Shown: positions 27,094 to 36,327, numbered from the stretch's first letter. The stretch is 64,000 bases of DNA from Tolumonas sp008015085 (GCA_029265125.1 JAJUJX010000015.1:1-64000), one strand, 5' to 3'. A program made the numbers and translations. The notes: generated by a model not told the origin, from the letters alone.

Positions 27094-28977
27094 TTAATCC
27101 GGGAAAGAATGAGCTAACTGCAGCTCTCGTAGCATGGATTGTTTTTTCATCTGATGTGACTGCATTCTGCGGAGGATATCATTCAATACCTGAACCGCAC
27201 TAAGTACATAAGGCCCTTTATTTAGCATGACACACTCTGACCTGTGTCCCATCGCGGCATCAGTGATCTCTGCTCTGGATGGCAAACCTTCTTTAGCTAA
27301 GGTTTCCAGCACCTGAGTGGCCCAGATGACGGGAATATGGGCGGCTTCGCAGATCCAGAGAATTTCCTCCTGAACTTCGGCAAGACGTTCAAAACCACAT
27401 TCCACAGCCAGATCTCCACGCGCGATCATGACGCCGCATTTTGGTGCTCGCATCGCGGTGAGTAGCATGTCCGGTAAATTCTCAAATGCCCTCCGGGTTT
27501 CAATTTTGAGAACTATCGCTGGTTGCTGCTTACCCAGTAGTTTCATATGTTGTTGTAAGAGTTCTACATCCTCTGCACAATTGGCAAATGATAGTTCGAC
27601 AATATCAGCGTGTTGAATGACAAATGGAAGATCATCCAGATCCTGCTGGGTCAATGCGGCCAGATGAAGATGGCTATCAGGCAGGTTAATTCCTTTATCA
27701 CTACGTAATTTATCGCCCTGTATACGGGCATGAGTAATACGGACATGCACTTGACCGGGTTCAATTTTCTCGATAATGCCGCCTATTTTCCCATCATCAA
27801 AACGGATTGACTCACCAGATCGGATGTCATCAAATACTTCAGGTAATGTGCAGCCAATATGAGCCGGGGTCAGGATATTACCTGCACTGTCCCTGCTGGC
27901 AGGACGCCCAGGCTTCAGATCTCTGGTGAGTAGTAACAAATCACCGGGGAAAAGCGTAATTGCATTTTCAGCTGGTGGCAGGTATCCGATGGATGTTTTT
28001 CGTTCACCATTACTATTTTTCCGCTCTAGTTGTAACTGCATGCCGGGTACGATATATGCCGACTTTGAAAGTTCAGCCCAACAACCGTGGTGCGTGGTAT
28101 CCGCTATTTCGAAATACCGTTTAGATCCTCTGGTATCACGGAAAGAAACAATGTCGTTCTTGCGCAGACGATGTAACCATTTTTCTGCAACAGGAACACA
28201 AACATCTGCTGTTGAGGGCGGTGGAGTTAGCGAAGGGTCTACAGTTAACCAGATCCTGGCAGGGGCAACTATCCGGCCATAAGCATCGTGTTTGGGGCGA
28301 AGATGAATAACTGCCGGACCCGGCTCCATTGGCCCTGTTCGTAACTTAGGGCCGGCCAGATCCATCACAATACGACAAGGCATATCTAATGATTGCATCG
28401 CCATTTTCAGGTTTTGAATCATCTTAAGCCAAATATCGGCATTATCATGCGCACAATTGATCCGCATACAGTCCATGCCTTGCTTCAGCAAATTATGTAC
28501 TAGTGTGTAATCATCAGCAGCTTCACTGGGCATGGTAACCATGATCCGGACATCCCGTCCGGATGCATTTTCACCTAATAATGCATCCGTGTGTTCTTTG
28601 AGTAGCTCCTGTCCTTTAGTGAAATTGAGCTGGCTGTTTTTTTCAAATCCGGCAGGAGAACTCTGGTTCAACCTGTGCAGCAAATACAAAACATTATCGA
28701 GGGAGGCCAGCACATGGGCTTCTGCACGTCCAAGCGAAGATAACCCTAATTCAGACAACTGACATTGCAAAGCACGCATATCATGGCGCCGCAGAGCCAG
28801 ATAATGCAGTAAATTTACTGCACTATCATAAAAATCAGAATGAACCAATTCTAAGTATTTTTGAGCAAAATCAGGTGCTGAGATCATGCTGTCGCGAATG
28901 GCGGAAAGTTTTTGGATCAATAATGGGATATCGGTACTTTCCCAGACAGTTTTATTATTTTTCTTTCGCATGACCAT
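27094..28977 (-). CDS. Atypical pyruvate kinase-like protein
   Basis: A roughly 627-residue protein whose second half is a pyruvate kinase barrel. Recognisable pieces: 'MRINCAHD' (for RLNFSH, with Ser changed to Ala), 'MDLAGPKLRTGP', 'RFDDGKIGG', 'VLKIETRRAF' (catalytic Lys and metal-binding Glu of K-I-E), 'MIARGDLAVECG' (metal-binding Asp) and 'WATQVLETL'. Differences from ordinary Pyk: an N-terminal helical domain of about 130 residues, a large insertion in the B-domain region, 'VMLNKGPY' in place of 'VMLSGETA', and no C-terminal allosteric domain. Activity on phosphoenolpyruvate is therefore likely but unproven. I prefer ATG 28977 (AGGA 7 nt upstream) to the in-frame ATG at 29025, which has no ribosome binding site. 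Confidence 0.8.
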   Translation of the reverse strand: MVMRKKNNKTVWESTDIPLLIQKLSAIRDSMISAPDFAQKYLELVHSDFYDSAVNLLHYLALRRHDMRALQCQLSELGLSSLGRAEAHVLASLDNVLYLLHRLNQSSPAGFEKNSQLNFTKGQELLKEHTDALLGENASGRDVRIMVTMPSEAADDYTLVHNLLKQGMDCMRINCAHDNADIWLKMIQNLKMAMQSLDMPCRIVMDLAGPKLRTGPMEPGPAVIHLRPKHDAYGRIVAPARIWLTVDPSLTPPPSTADVCVPVAEKWLHRLRKNDIVSFRDTRGSKRYFEIADTTHHGCWAELSKSAYIVPGMQLQLERKNSNGERKTSIGYLPPAENAITLFPGDLLLLTRDLKPGRPASRDSAGNILTPAHIGCTLPEVFDDIRSGESIRFDDGKIGGIIEKIEPGQVHVRITHARIQGDKLRSDKGINLPDSHLHLAALTQQDLDDLPFVIQHADIVELSFANCAEDVELLQQHMKLLGKQQPAIVLKIETRRAFENLPDMLLTAMRAPKCGVMIARGDLAVECGFERLAEVQEEILWICEAAHIPVIWATQVLETLAKEGLPSRAEITDAAMGHRSECVMLNKGPYVLSAVQVLNDILRRMQSHQMKKQSMLRELQLAHSFPD

Positions 28978-29133
28978 GGTTATATCCTGATGAAATAAAG
29001 GCAAATTAATCTTAGGATAAGGCATATAAAAAATGTGGATTACAGATCCATCTGTCTGATGAATATCACATAAATTAAATCGTCAAGATGAATAATATAT
29101 GTAGAATATTTCTTTTTGTGTTGAGGTATAGAT

Positions 29134-29409
29134 ATGTCATTTCCTGTTGTTAACGACCTGAATAAACTGGCTTTATATATGCGTCCATCCTGCCCGTATT
29201 GTGTTCGTGTTGTTGATTTTTGCGAACAACATGGAATTGCTTTAGAAAACAGAAATATTGCAGAGGGCGTTCATTTGGAGGCTCTTATGACGGGAGGTGG
29301 TAAACGGCAGGTTCCTTGTCTGCAAATTGTTGATGTTAGTGGGCAAAATCATTGGATGTATGAATCGATGGATATTATTCATTATCTCCAACAGCAATTT
29401 GCTGACTGA
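29134..29409 (+). CDS. Glutaredoxin
   Basis: A 91-residue glutaredoxin with the dithiol active site CPYC in 'RPSCPYCVRVVDFC', cis-Pro in 'RQVPCLQI' and the GSH-binding 'YESMDIIHYL' end. It reduces protein disulfides using glutathione. GAGG precedes the ATG. It is divergent from the pyruvate-kinase-like gene with 156 nt between the starts. Confidence 0.93.
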   Translation: MSFPVVNDLNKLALYMRPSCPYCVRVVDFCEQHGIALENRNIAEGVHLEALMTGGGKRQVPCLQIVDVSGQNHWMYESMDIIHYLQQQFAD

Positions 29410-29425
29410 ATTTAGGTTTGAATGG

Positions 29426-29471
29426 GCGTCTATCATACAATGTGCCTACATTGATAACGGGTGATAGACGC
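29426..29471. repeat. Nested inverted repeat between glutaredoxin and paeA
   Basis: A perfect 10-bp inverted repeat (GCGTCTATCA / TGATAGACGC) encloses a second one (CAATGT / ACATTG with a GCCT loop). There is no T-tract, so it is not an ordinary intrinsic terminator; it starts 17 nt after the glutaredoxin stop. Confidence 0.7.
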
Positions 29472-29591
29472 TAAGTTTACATGTTTATAGTTGCGGAATT
29501 ACAAATCTGTCACAAAGCAGTGGTTTAGTGTCATACTGGATCTGGATGTCTCAGATATCCGTTTTATCTTATCAGCCAGAGCATTCTAATT

Positions 29592-30899
29592 ATGACAAAT
29601 AGTCTAATCTCCATAGCGGTATTAATCATTACCAGCGCTTTTTTCTCTGTCTCCGAAATTGCTTTAGCTGCCTCCCGTAGATTGAAATTGCAGCAACTTG
29701 CTGAGGCTGGGAGTGAGCCAGCCAATAAAGTGATCGCATTGCAGGAGCAACCAGGCCATTACTTCACTGTCGTACAGATAGGATTGAATGGTGTTGCGAT
29801 TCTTGGTGGTATTATCGGTGAATCAGCTTTGACACCGTATGTCGCCGAGATTCTCCAGATGTGGCTTGCACCTCCGCTGCTGGATAGTCTCAGCTTTGCT
29901 GTTTCATTCATTATTGTTACATCAATGTTTATTCTATTTGCTGATTTGATTCCGAAGCGGCTGGCCATGATGGCACCTGAGCGCATTGCTACACATATTG
30001 TTACCCCTATGCTGTTCTGTGTGGCGATATTTAAACCATTGGTTTTTATTTTCAATGGATTAGCGAACACATTGTTCAGAATGTTCAAACTGCCGACAAC
30101 GCATAAAGAGGTCATTACACCAGATGATATCTACGCGATGATGTCTGCGGGCGCTCAGGCCGGAGTGCTGAGGGAGCAGGAACACCATCTGATAGAAAAC
30201 GTTTTTGAGCTGGACTCGAAAACAGTGCCATCTACGATGACATCACGAGACAGCATAATTTATTTTGATCGTCGAGAAACTGAAGATGAGATCAAACTGA
30301 AAATTGCGGAGCACCCTCATTCCAAGTTTCTGGTTTGTGATGGCAATATTGATACGGTTCTTGGCTATGTTGATTCGAAAGATATTTTGCTGCGAGTGCT
30401 CAATAAACAGCCTATTTCTCTAACCGACGAAAAGTTAATTCATACACCACTTATTATTCCTGACACACTAACACTGACAGAAGCTCTTGAAAGTTTCAAA
30501 GGGTCGCGAGAAGACATCGCGGTAATTCTGAATGAATATGCTCTGGTCGTTGGCATTATTACTCTCAACGATATTATGAATACCTTGATGGGAGATTTGG
30601 TCAACCAGCATCAGGAGGAACAAATCATTCAGCGCGATGATCATTCCTGGCTTATTGATGGCATAGCTCCTATTGATGACGTGATGAGAGTTTTAAATAT
30701 TGAGTCATTCCCAGAATATGAAAATTATGAAACTATCGCTGGTTTCATGATGTTTATGCTGCGGAAAATTCCTAAACGCACCGACTCAGTAACGTATGCA
30801 GGTTATAAGTTTGAGGTTGTGGACATTGATAGTTACAAGATTGATCAGCTATTAGTGACTCAGGTCATACAACAAGAATCTGAAAGCGGTAGCGCGTAG
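29592..30899 (+). CDS. paeA: Polyamine export protein PaeA (YtfL), CorC/HlyC family
   Basis: A 435-residue inner-membrane protein strongly alike along its length to E. coli PaeA (YtfL), which exports cadaverine and putrescine in stationary phase. The DUF21/CNNM membrane domain (about residues 1-180, 'AFFSVSEIALAASRRLKL', 'FILFADLIPKR') precedes a CBS pair (about 200-340) and a C-terminal CorC_HlyC domain ('RDDHSWLIDGIAPIDDV', 'AGFMMFMLRKIPK'). It stands alone; the inverted repeat upstream may affect its expression. Confidence 0.92.
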   Translation: MTNSLISIAVLIITSAFFSVSEIALAASRRLKLQQLAEAGSEPANKVIALQEQPGHYFTVVQIGLNGVAILGGIIGESALTPYVAEILQMWLAPPLLDSLSFAVSFIIVTSMFILFADLIPKRLAMMAPERIATHIVTPMLFCVAIFKPLVFIFNGLANTLFRMFKLPTTHKEVITPDDIYAMMSAGAQAGVLREQEHHLIENVFELDSKTVPSTMTSRDSIIYFDRRETEDEIKLKIAEHPHSKFLVCDGNIDTVLGYVDSKDILLRVLNKQPISLTDEKLIHTPLIIPDTLTLTEALESFKGSREDIAVILNEYALVVGIITLNDIMNTLMGDLVNQHQEEQIIQRDDHSWLIDGIAPIDDVMRVLNIESFPEYENYETIAGFMMFMLRKIPKRTDSVTYAGYKFEVVDIDSYKIDQLLVTQVIQQESESGSA

Positions 30900-31083
30900 G
30901 TATAGCTGAGTTATTGTACAGTGATAGTGCGAGTAAAAAACTGCTAAGCTAGCTAATTGTTACAACTCTGCTTCAGAAATATGACATAGTTAATAGAAGT
31001 CATACATGCTTCTGGTATATAGTCGACATCCATTGTGTGGACGCATATGACTAACTGAAACCTTGCATTTGAAGGAGAAAGGC

Positions 31084-31578
31084 GTGAGTAATATTAAGCA
31101 GCGCTATGAGTTGTTGGTGCAGGAAAGAGGCTGGGATAGCGAAACCCAACTACAATTTTTTCTTGCATATGCTGAGGAATATAATCTTGCAGACCATTAT
31201 CTTTCCTATCTGGGGTTGAAACCTGCGGCAAAGACAAAGAATCTGGTTTCATCAAAAGAATACCCGATTGAGCGCCTCATTGAATTGGTTGTCAAAAACG
31301 ACAGGATCACTGAAGTGATTAAAGAAAATGCACTGGCTGTCGCTGATGATAATCCATGGACAGATGCAACGATCATTAAGTGTATTGCAGATGGAATATC
31401 AGTAGCCGTTGATCCTGCTGATCGCAAATTAATGAAAGAGTTAGTGACATATTTTAATTTACGGCATACATCGTTTTCTCACCCTCAGCCAGATATGTCT
31501 CAGCAGGCTGAAACAAAACCTACGGATGGTGATGATTATTTTGAAAAGCTGTTCAAACAATATGCAAATTTTGGTTGA
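31084..31578 (+). CDS. Hypothetical protein, 164 aa
   Basis: I do not recognise it. A soluble 164-residue protein that is mostly helical ('YELLVQERGWDSETQLQFFLAYAE'-type N-terminus, shortened here, and a hydrophilic C-terminus). GTG 31084 has AAGGAG 6 nt upstream; an upstream in-frame TTG would lack a binding site. A very strong terminator follows. Confidence 0.65.
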   Translation: MSNIKQRYELLVQERGWDSETQLQFFLAYAEEYNLADHYLSYLGLKPAAKTKNLVSSKEYPIERLIELVVKNDRITEVIKENALAVADDNPWTDATIIKCIADGISVAVDPADRKLMKELVTYFNLRHTSFSHPQPDMSQQAETKPTDGDDYFEKLFKQYANFG

Positions 31579-31620
31579 TAAATCAGCTAGAAATATCACT
31601 CATTCTGTATTGTATCTATA

Positions 31621-31658
31621 AAATAAACGGCGGCAGGCAATGCCGCCGTTTATTTTTT
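31621..31658. terminator. Strong bidirectional terminator
   Basis: A 15-bp perfect stem AAATAAACGGCGGCA / TGCCGCCGTTTATTT with a five-base loop and a T-run on the plus strand separates two convergent unknown genes. Confidence 0.92.
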
Positions 31659-31898
31659 CATACCCAAAATACCGAGCCATACAGATCCGAGCCTGAGTCC
31701 ACGTTCTATCGCCTTTTGGTATGAAGCATGTGGGCCCTCAGTATCATTCAGCTGAGGGAAAACACCGTATTTATCAGAGATAACCTGATAGGAAACGCGC
31801 CAGAACCAGTCGGGTGGGTACGAGGTTGCAATGATCCGAATAGCGCCGTTATGAAACGTGAATTTGGTTTCCCGTGACTCGGGGACTTGGTGCTCCAT
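31650..31898 (-). CDS. Hypothetical protein, 82 aa
   Basis: A small unrecognised protein, 82 residues from the ATG at 31898, which has AAGGA 6 nt upstream; longer forms (ATG at 31937 or 31955) have no such site. The composition is that of a soluble mixed alpha/beta protein, with 'YPPDWFWRVSYQV' in the middle. It converges with the other unknown gene and its last codons lie in the terminator stem. Confidence 0.55.
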   Translation of the reverse strand: MEHQVPESRETKFTFHNGAIRIIATSYPPDWFWRVSYQVISDKYGVFPQLNDTEGPHASYQKAIERGLRLGSVWLGILGMKK

Positions 31899-32004
31899 CA
31901 GTATTCCTTTATTGTAGTAATCTGCATCCACACTCATTAGGTGAAAGAATATCATTCTACACCAGATATCTAAAACGGGTTTGTCTCCGGCAGATAAAGG
32001 GATC

Positions 32005-32850
32005 TTATTTAAGTGCGTATTTGTTCAGATATTCAGTTGCCAGAATCTGAGCTTCAAAGAGATCAGTGTCAGATAGTTGCGACGCGATCGAATCTCTTGA
32101 CTTTATTGCATCCTGATTATTTTTTGCAGCCACTGACAGCCAGGCGTAAGCTTGTTTCAGATCTTGCCTGACACCCAGCCCTTCGAAATACATGCCACCT
32201 AGAAATGCCTGTGCATTAGAGTTTCCTTGTGTTGCTGATTTGAGATACCAATCAGCTGCTTGCACAAAATCCTGGGTAAATCCCTGCCCCTGATAATACA
32301 TAGTACCGAGGCGAAACTGTGCGTTATCATCACCTTGTTCTGCTGCGTTTCGATACCAATATGCAGCTTGCTGATAACTTTGATATACCCATTGCCCCTC
32401 AAAATACATAGCACCAACCAGCACCATAGGGTTTAGGCTTATCTGACGGGCGGCTTTCTGAAACCAGAATGATGCCTGCTGATTGCTTTGTGTAATTCCT
32501 TTGCCTTCGTAATACATTGAGCCTAAAAGTGCCTGCGCATTGACATCTCCATGTTCAGCGACCTTTTGCAACCAGTATGCGGCCTGTTTGTAATCCTGAG
32601 GCGTTCCGTTCCCTTGAAAATACATTGAGGCAAGCAATATCTGAGCATATCTGTTGCCTGTTTCTGCAGATGCTTTGCAGTAATTAAATGCTTTATCTGG
32701 ATTATTTCTGGTATCTAGCGAGACGCAGCGCTGAGTGGACGCAATACTATTCTTTTTCAGATTTTCTGTTGTGCCGGATTGGTCGGAAGAAGAACAGCCG
32801 TAAAGAATGCTCACAGCCAATAGAGAAAAGATTAATTTTGTCGTAAACAT
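32005..32850 (-). CDS. Sel1-repeat lipoprotein
   Basis: A 281-residue lipoprotein: signal peptide with lipobox LYGC (Cys19) followed by a Ser/Gly-rich linker. The rest is about five Sel1 repeats of 36 residues of the 'A..LG.MYYEG.G..QD..QA..W..KAA..G...AQ' kind, a helical solenoid used for protein contacts. The likely site is the envelope; the partner is unknown. The last 45 residues form a shorter helical cap. Confidence 0.9.
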   Translation of the reverse strand: MFTTKLIFSLLAVSILYGCSSSDQSGTTENLKKNSIASTQRCVSLDTRNNPDKAFNYCKASAETGNRYAQILLASMYFQGNGTPQDYKQAAYWLQKVAEHGDVNAQALLGSMYYEGKGITQSNQQASFWFQKAARQISLNPMVLVGAMYFEGQWVYQSYQQAAYWYRNAAEQGDDNAQFRLGTMYYQGQGFTQDFVQAADWYLKSATQGNSNAQAFLGGMYFEGLGVRQDLKQAYAWLSVAAKNNQDAIKSRDSIASQLSDTDLFEAQILATEYLNKYALK

Positions 32851-33027
32851 AGGATACGCCTTATATGTTGAAATATAAGAAAATTAATTTAACTACTTTC
32901 AGTTTAGAACGTCTGGACGGAAGCGCAACGTATTGCACTACTTAGTGTTTCCATTTGAATTACTGGTTCAGAAACGGTGGAGCGGGGATAATGTCTCTTT
33001 ATCTGTTTAACTCCAAAGAGCTAATTG

Positions 33028-33684
33028 ATGTCTGCACAACCTGACGGATTCACTGTTATCCTTGAACAGCCTGACTTTATTATCGTGAACAAGATGATTG
33101 ATATTGATATGCATGATGATGAAGGTGTTCCTGGGCTGGTATCTCGGGTATCTGCATTTTTGGGAATCCATGTTTATCCTGTACACAGATTAGATAAGGT
33201 AACGTCAGGGTTAGTTTTGTTAGCGAAAAATAAAGAAGCTAACCGAACTTTAAGTCAGTTGTTTGCTGACAAACAAATCCGGAAAACCTATCTGGCTATT
33301 AGTGATCGTTTACCGAAAAAAAAGCAGGGATGGATCAAAGGTGATATGGCTAAAGGACGAAATGGCAGCTGGAAATTACTGCATTCGCTCGAAAACCCTG
33401 CTATCACCTATTTTCAGAGCCTGTCTCTTCCTATACCAAGACATCGTCTTTATGTTGTATCCCCACAAACCGGAAAAACACACCAAATCCGCGTTGCGTT
33501 GAAAAGTATCGGAGCACCTATCCTCGGTGATGTTCGATATGGTGGATCACCTGATGCCCGGACTTATCTCCATGCCTGGTTCCTGCATTTTTCTTATGCC
33601 GGAGCAGAATATAACGTAGAAGCCCCTCATGGATGGGGTGAAAAAATAGGCGATCCCGCATCTCTGCAAAATTTTATCCCATAA
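33028..33684 (+). CDS. RluA-family pseudouridine synthase
   Basis: A 218-residue RNA pseudouridine synthase. The catalytic Asp lies in 'HRLDKVTSGLVLLAKN', and the family motif 'KTHQIRVALKSIGAPILGD' follows near the C-terminus. There is no S4 RNA-binding domain, as in the short RluA-like group (TIGR01621-type). Which uridine is modified cannot be told. The ATG at 33028 is preceded by an in-frame TTG, which I did not use. Confidence 0.9.
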   Translation: MSAQPDGFTVILEQPDFIIVNKMIDIDMHDDEGVPGLVSRVSAFLGIHVYPVHRLDKVTSGLVLLAKNKEANRTLSQLFADKQIRKTYLAISDRLPKKKQGWIKGDMAKGRNGSWKLLHSLENPAITYFQSLSLPIPRHRLYVVSPQTGKTHQIRVALKSIGAPILGDVRYGGSPDARTYLHAWFLHFSYAGAEYNVEAPHGWGEKIGDPASLQNFIP

Positions 33685-33848
33685 AAATCATTTTCTTGTT
33701 ATCTTATTGGATTGAAGTGAGCTTTTTGGTTGTATTTTCAGTTTTTTATTCTGAGAATTTGGTTTGTAATAAGCATTACTTCTGGAATCGGGGCTAACTA
33801 TAAGAGCAAAAACCAGTACAAAGATAATATTTCTTGATTTTTGACTGG

Positions 33849-33866
33849 TTGCACCATTTTGGTGTC
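33849..33866 (+). promoter_or_regulatory. NtrC binding site
   Basis: TTGCACCATTTTGGTGTC is a close match to the NtrC dyad (TGCACCANNNTGGTGCA). Its centre is about 107 bp upstream of the transcription start predicted from the sigma-54 element, the usual enhancer distance. Confidence 0.7.
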
Positions 33867-33937
33867 TCTGCATGGTGCCTGGAGTGGTCAAATATCTGTG
33901 AACCCGTGTTTTTCGCAGAATTATGTTGTTGTTCACT

Positions 33938-33954
33938 TTGGCCTGATAGTTGCT
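33938..33954 (+). promoter_or_regulatory. Sigma-54 promoter of aap operon
   Basis: TTGGCCTGATAGTTGCT carries the invariant GG and GC dinucleotides exactly 10 bp apart, within TGGC...TTGCT, as in -24/-12 promoters. The predicted start near 33965 gives a 70-nt leader to aapJ. The 350-nt interval 33685-34034 holds this promoter and the NtrC site; I see no convincing gene in it. Confidence 0.7.
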
Positions 33955-34034
33955 TTGATTCATACCAAGTGCAGCTGAACGATAGCTAGCATGGATTCAA
34001 TAATCTTATTCACTCAACCTGGCAGGGAAGATAT

Positions 34035-35063
34035 ATGTCAAAACTAAAATATATAACAGGTGTTGCTTCTGCAGTTGCTTTATTGATCGCCGGTAGTGCT
34101 CAGGCAGCATCAGGTGACACGTTAGCGAATGTTAAGAAAAAAGGTTATGTGCAATGTGGTGTGAATGACGGTCTGCCTGGTTTCTCCAGCCCTAATTCTA
34201 AGGGTGTATGGGAAGGTATGGACGTTGATTTGTGCCGTGCAGTTGCTGCGGCTGTTTTTTCTGATGCAAGCAAAGTGAAATATATCCCGCTGGGTGGTAA
34301 AGAACGTTTTACCGCATTGCAATCAGGTGAAGTGGATATTCTGTCCCGTAACACCACCTGGACTATGACTCGTGATGCAACTCTGGGTCTGAAATCAACA
34401 GCGACCACGTATTACGATGGTCAGGGTTTTCTGGTCAATAAATCTTTGGGCGTGAAGAGTGCTAAAGAGCTGGATGGCGCCACTATCTGTACAGAAGGTG
34501 GTACTACCACTGAGATGAACATGGCCGATTACTTCCACGCGAACAATATGAAATATACCCCAGTGGTATTTGATAACACTGACCAAACTGTTAAAGGTTT
34601 CGAGTCAGGCCGTTGTGACGTGCTGACTTCTGATAAATCGCAACTTTTTGCAGTGAAAATCAAACTCGCAAAACCCGATGATGTTGAAGTATTGCCAGAA
34701 ATCATTTCCAAAGAGCCTTTAGGTCCGATGGTTCGTCAGGGTGATGAACAATGGGAGCTGTTGGTCAAATGGACCGTATTCTCCATGATCAACGCGGAAG
34801 AGCTGGGTGTAACCAGCAAGAATGCGGATGAAATGCTGAAGTCTGGCAGCCCGGATGTGAAACGTCTGCTGGGTGCTGACGCTCCGGATGGTACAACTCT
34901 GGGTGCGGTAAAAGACTGGGGTTACCAGATCGTGAAACAGGTAGGTAACTACGCTGAAGTGTTCGATCGTAACGTCGGTAAAGATTCTCCGCTGAAAATT
35001 GTTCGTACTGAGAACAATCTGTGGAATAAAGGCGGCTTCTTATACGCGCCACCTATACGTTAA
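34035..35063 (+). CDS. aapJ: General L-amino-acid ABC transporter, binding protein
   Basis: A 342-residue periplasmic solute-binding protein of family 3, AapJ/YhdW type. The signal peptide ends at AQA, and the mature protein opens with 'SGDTLANVKKKGYVQCGVN' and has the family pieces 'GMDVDLCRAVAAAVF' and 'GEVDILSRNTTWT'. It delivers L-amino acids to AapQM. It is the first gene of the operon; an intercistronic hairpin downstream probably allows it to be made in excess over the membrane parts. GGGAAG precedes the ATG. Confidence 0.93.
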   Translation: MSKLKYITGVASAVALLIAGSAQAASGDTLANVKKKGYVQCGVNDGLPGFSSPNSKGVWEGMDVDLCRAVAAAVFSDASKVKYIPLGGKERFTALQSGEVDILSRNTTWTMTRDATLGLKSTATTYYDGQGFLVNKSLGVKSAKELDGATICTEGGTTTEMNMADYFHANNMKYTPVVFDNTDQTVKGFESGRCDVLTSDKSQLFAVKIKLAKPDDVEVLPEIISKEPLGPMVRQGDEQWELLVKWTVFSMINAEELGVTSKNADEMLKSGSPDVKRLLGADAPDGTTLGAVKDWGYQIVKQVGNYAEVFDRNVGKDSPLKIVRTENNLWNKGGFLYAPPIR

Positions 35064-35076
35064 TCGCATCAGGATT

Positions 35077-35099
35077 GGGCGGGAAAATCCCGCCCTTTT
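35077..35099 (+). terminator. Intercistronic hairpin between aapJ and aapQ
   Basis: The stem GGGCGGGA / TCCCGCCC with an AAA loop and a short T-run is a partial terminator or mRNA-stabilising hairpin, a common device after binding-protein genes. Confidence 0.75.
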
Positions 35100-35132
35100 A
35101 AGTTAAGAGTTTTACTGGAGTTAACATTTAGC

Positions 35133-36326
35133 ATGCCTGCTGAAAACTCAAATAATCGCAATAATGCGGCTGCTACCCGCTGGATTTATGATCCTAAAGT
35201 ACGTGGAATTCTATTTCAGGCGATTGCTATTGCATGTGTGGCATGGATGCTGTTCTATTTTGTCAGCAATGCCCTGCATAATATGGATGCGCGAGGAATC
35301 GCTACAGGTTTTTCTTTTCTGGATAACCGAGCCAGCTTTGGGATTGTCCAGACGCTGATATCTTATACGGAAGATGATACCTATGGCCGGGCGTTTGTGA
35401 TCGGCTTGCTGAATACCTTACTGGTTTCGGGGATTGGTATTGTACTGGCTACCGTCCTTGGTTTCCTGATTGGTATTGCCCGTTTATCAAACAACTGGCT
35501 TTTAAGTCGCGCTGCAGCTGTATATATAGAGGTATTTCGTAACATTCCTTTGCTGCTGCAAGTCTTCTTCTGGTATTTCTGTGTATTACGGGCTTTGCCT
35601 GCTCCTCGGCAGAGTATAAATGTTGCTGATGCTTTTTTTCTGAATGTCCGCGGTTTATATGTTCCTGCGCCGATAGCAGAAAACGGGTTTTCAGTAGTGA
35701 CTGTTGCCTTTGTCATTGCCGCTATTGGTGCTGTGTTCCTACGGAAATGGGCTAAAAAACGTAAAGAGCTGACTGGTCAGCCATTCCCCGTATTTTGGGG
35801 GACTTTGGGTGTCTTGTTCGGACTACCATTGATTGTATTTTTCATTGCAGGAATGCCATTACATTGGGAATTACCAGCTCTGAAAGGGTTCAATTTCCGA
35901 GGTGGTATTACCATCATTCCAGAGTTATTTTCTATGGTGGTTGCACTGACCATTTTTACTGCAGCTTCTATCGCTGAAATTGTACGTTCAGGGATCATGG
36001 CGGTATCAAAAGGTCAGGTTGAGGCAGCTCATGCGTTGGGTCTGAAAAATGGACTGACTCTGCGTTTTGTTGTCATCCCTCAGGCAATGCGAGTGATCAT
36101 TCCACCGTTAACCAGCCAATATCTGAATCTGGTGAAAAACTCATCATTAGCGACAGCGGTAGGGTATCCGGATCTGGTGTCTGTTTTCATGGGCAGCACG
36201 CTGAACCAGACGGGGCAGGCTGTTGAAATCATAGCCATGACCATGGCGGTCTATCTGACTATTAGTTTAGTGACTTCTGTTCTGATGAATATTTATAACG
36301 CGAAGAAAGCGTTAGTGGAGCGTTAA
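35133..36326 (+). CDS. aapQ: General L-amino-acid ABC transporter, permease AapQ
   Basis: A 397-residue inner-membrane permease with about eight hydrophobic segments and the EAA loop 'EAAHALGLKNGLTLRFVV' that contacts the ATPase. The long loop between the early and late helices and the length fit AapQ rather than a HisM-size permease. It pairs with AapM; the next gene starts one base after its stop codon. Confidence 0.92.
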   Translation: MPAENSNNRNNAAATRWIYDPKVRGILFQAIAIACVAWMLFYFVSNALHNMDARGIATGFSFLDNRASFGIVQTLISYTEDDTYGRAFVIGLLNTLLVSGIGIVLATVLGFLIGIARLSNNWLLSRAAAVYIEVFRNIPLLLQVFFWYFCVLRALPAPRQSINVADAFFLNVRGLYVPAPIAENGFSVVTVAFVIAAIGAVFLRKWAKKRKELTGQPFPVFWGTLGVLFGLPLIVFFIAGMPLHWELPALKGFNFRGGITIIPELFSMVVALTIFTAASIAEIVRSGIMAVSKGQVEAAHALGLKNGLTLRFVVIPQAMRVIIPPLTSQYLNLVKNSSLATAVGYPDLVSVFMGSTLNQTGQAVEIIAMTMAVYLTISLVTSVLMNIYNAKKALVER

Positions 36327-36327
36327 T

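Noticed and set aside
33688..33963. Open frame on minus of 91 codons after the pseudouridine synthase
   Set aside because: No ribosome binding site, Asn/Lys/Arg-rich composition unlike neighbours, and it covers the NtrC site and sigma-54 promoter.
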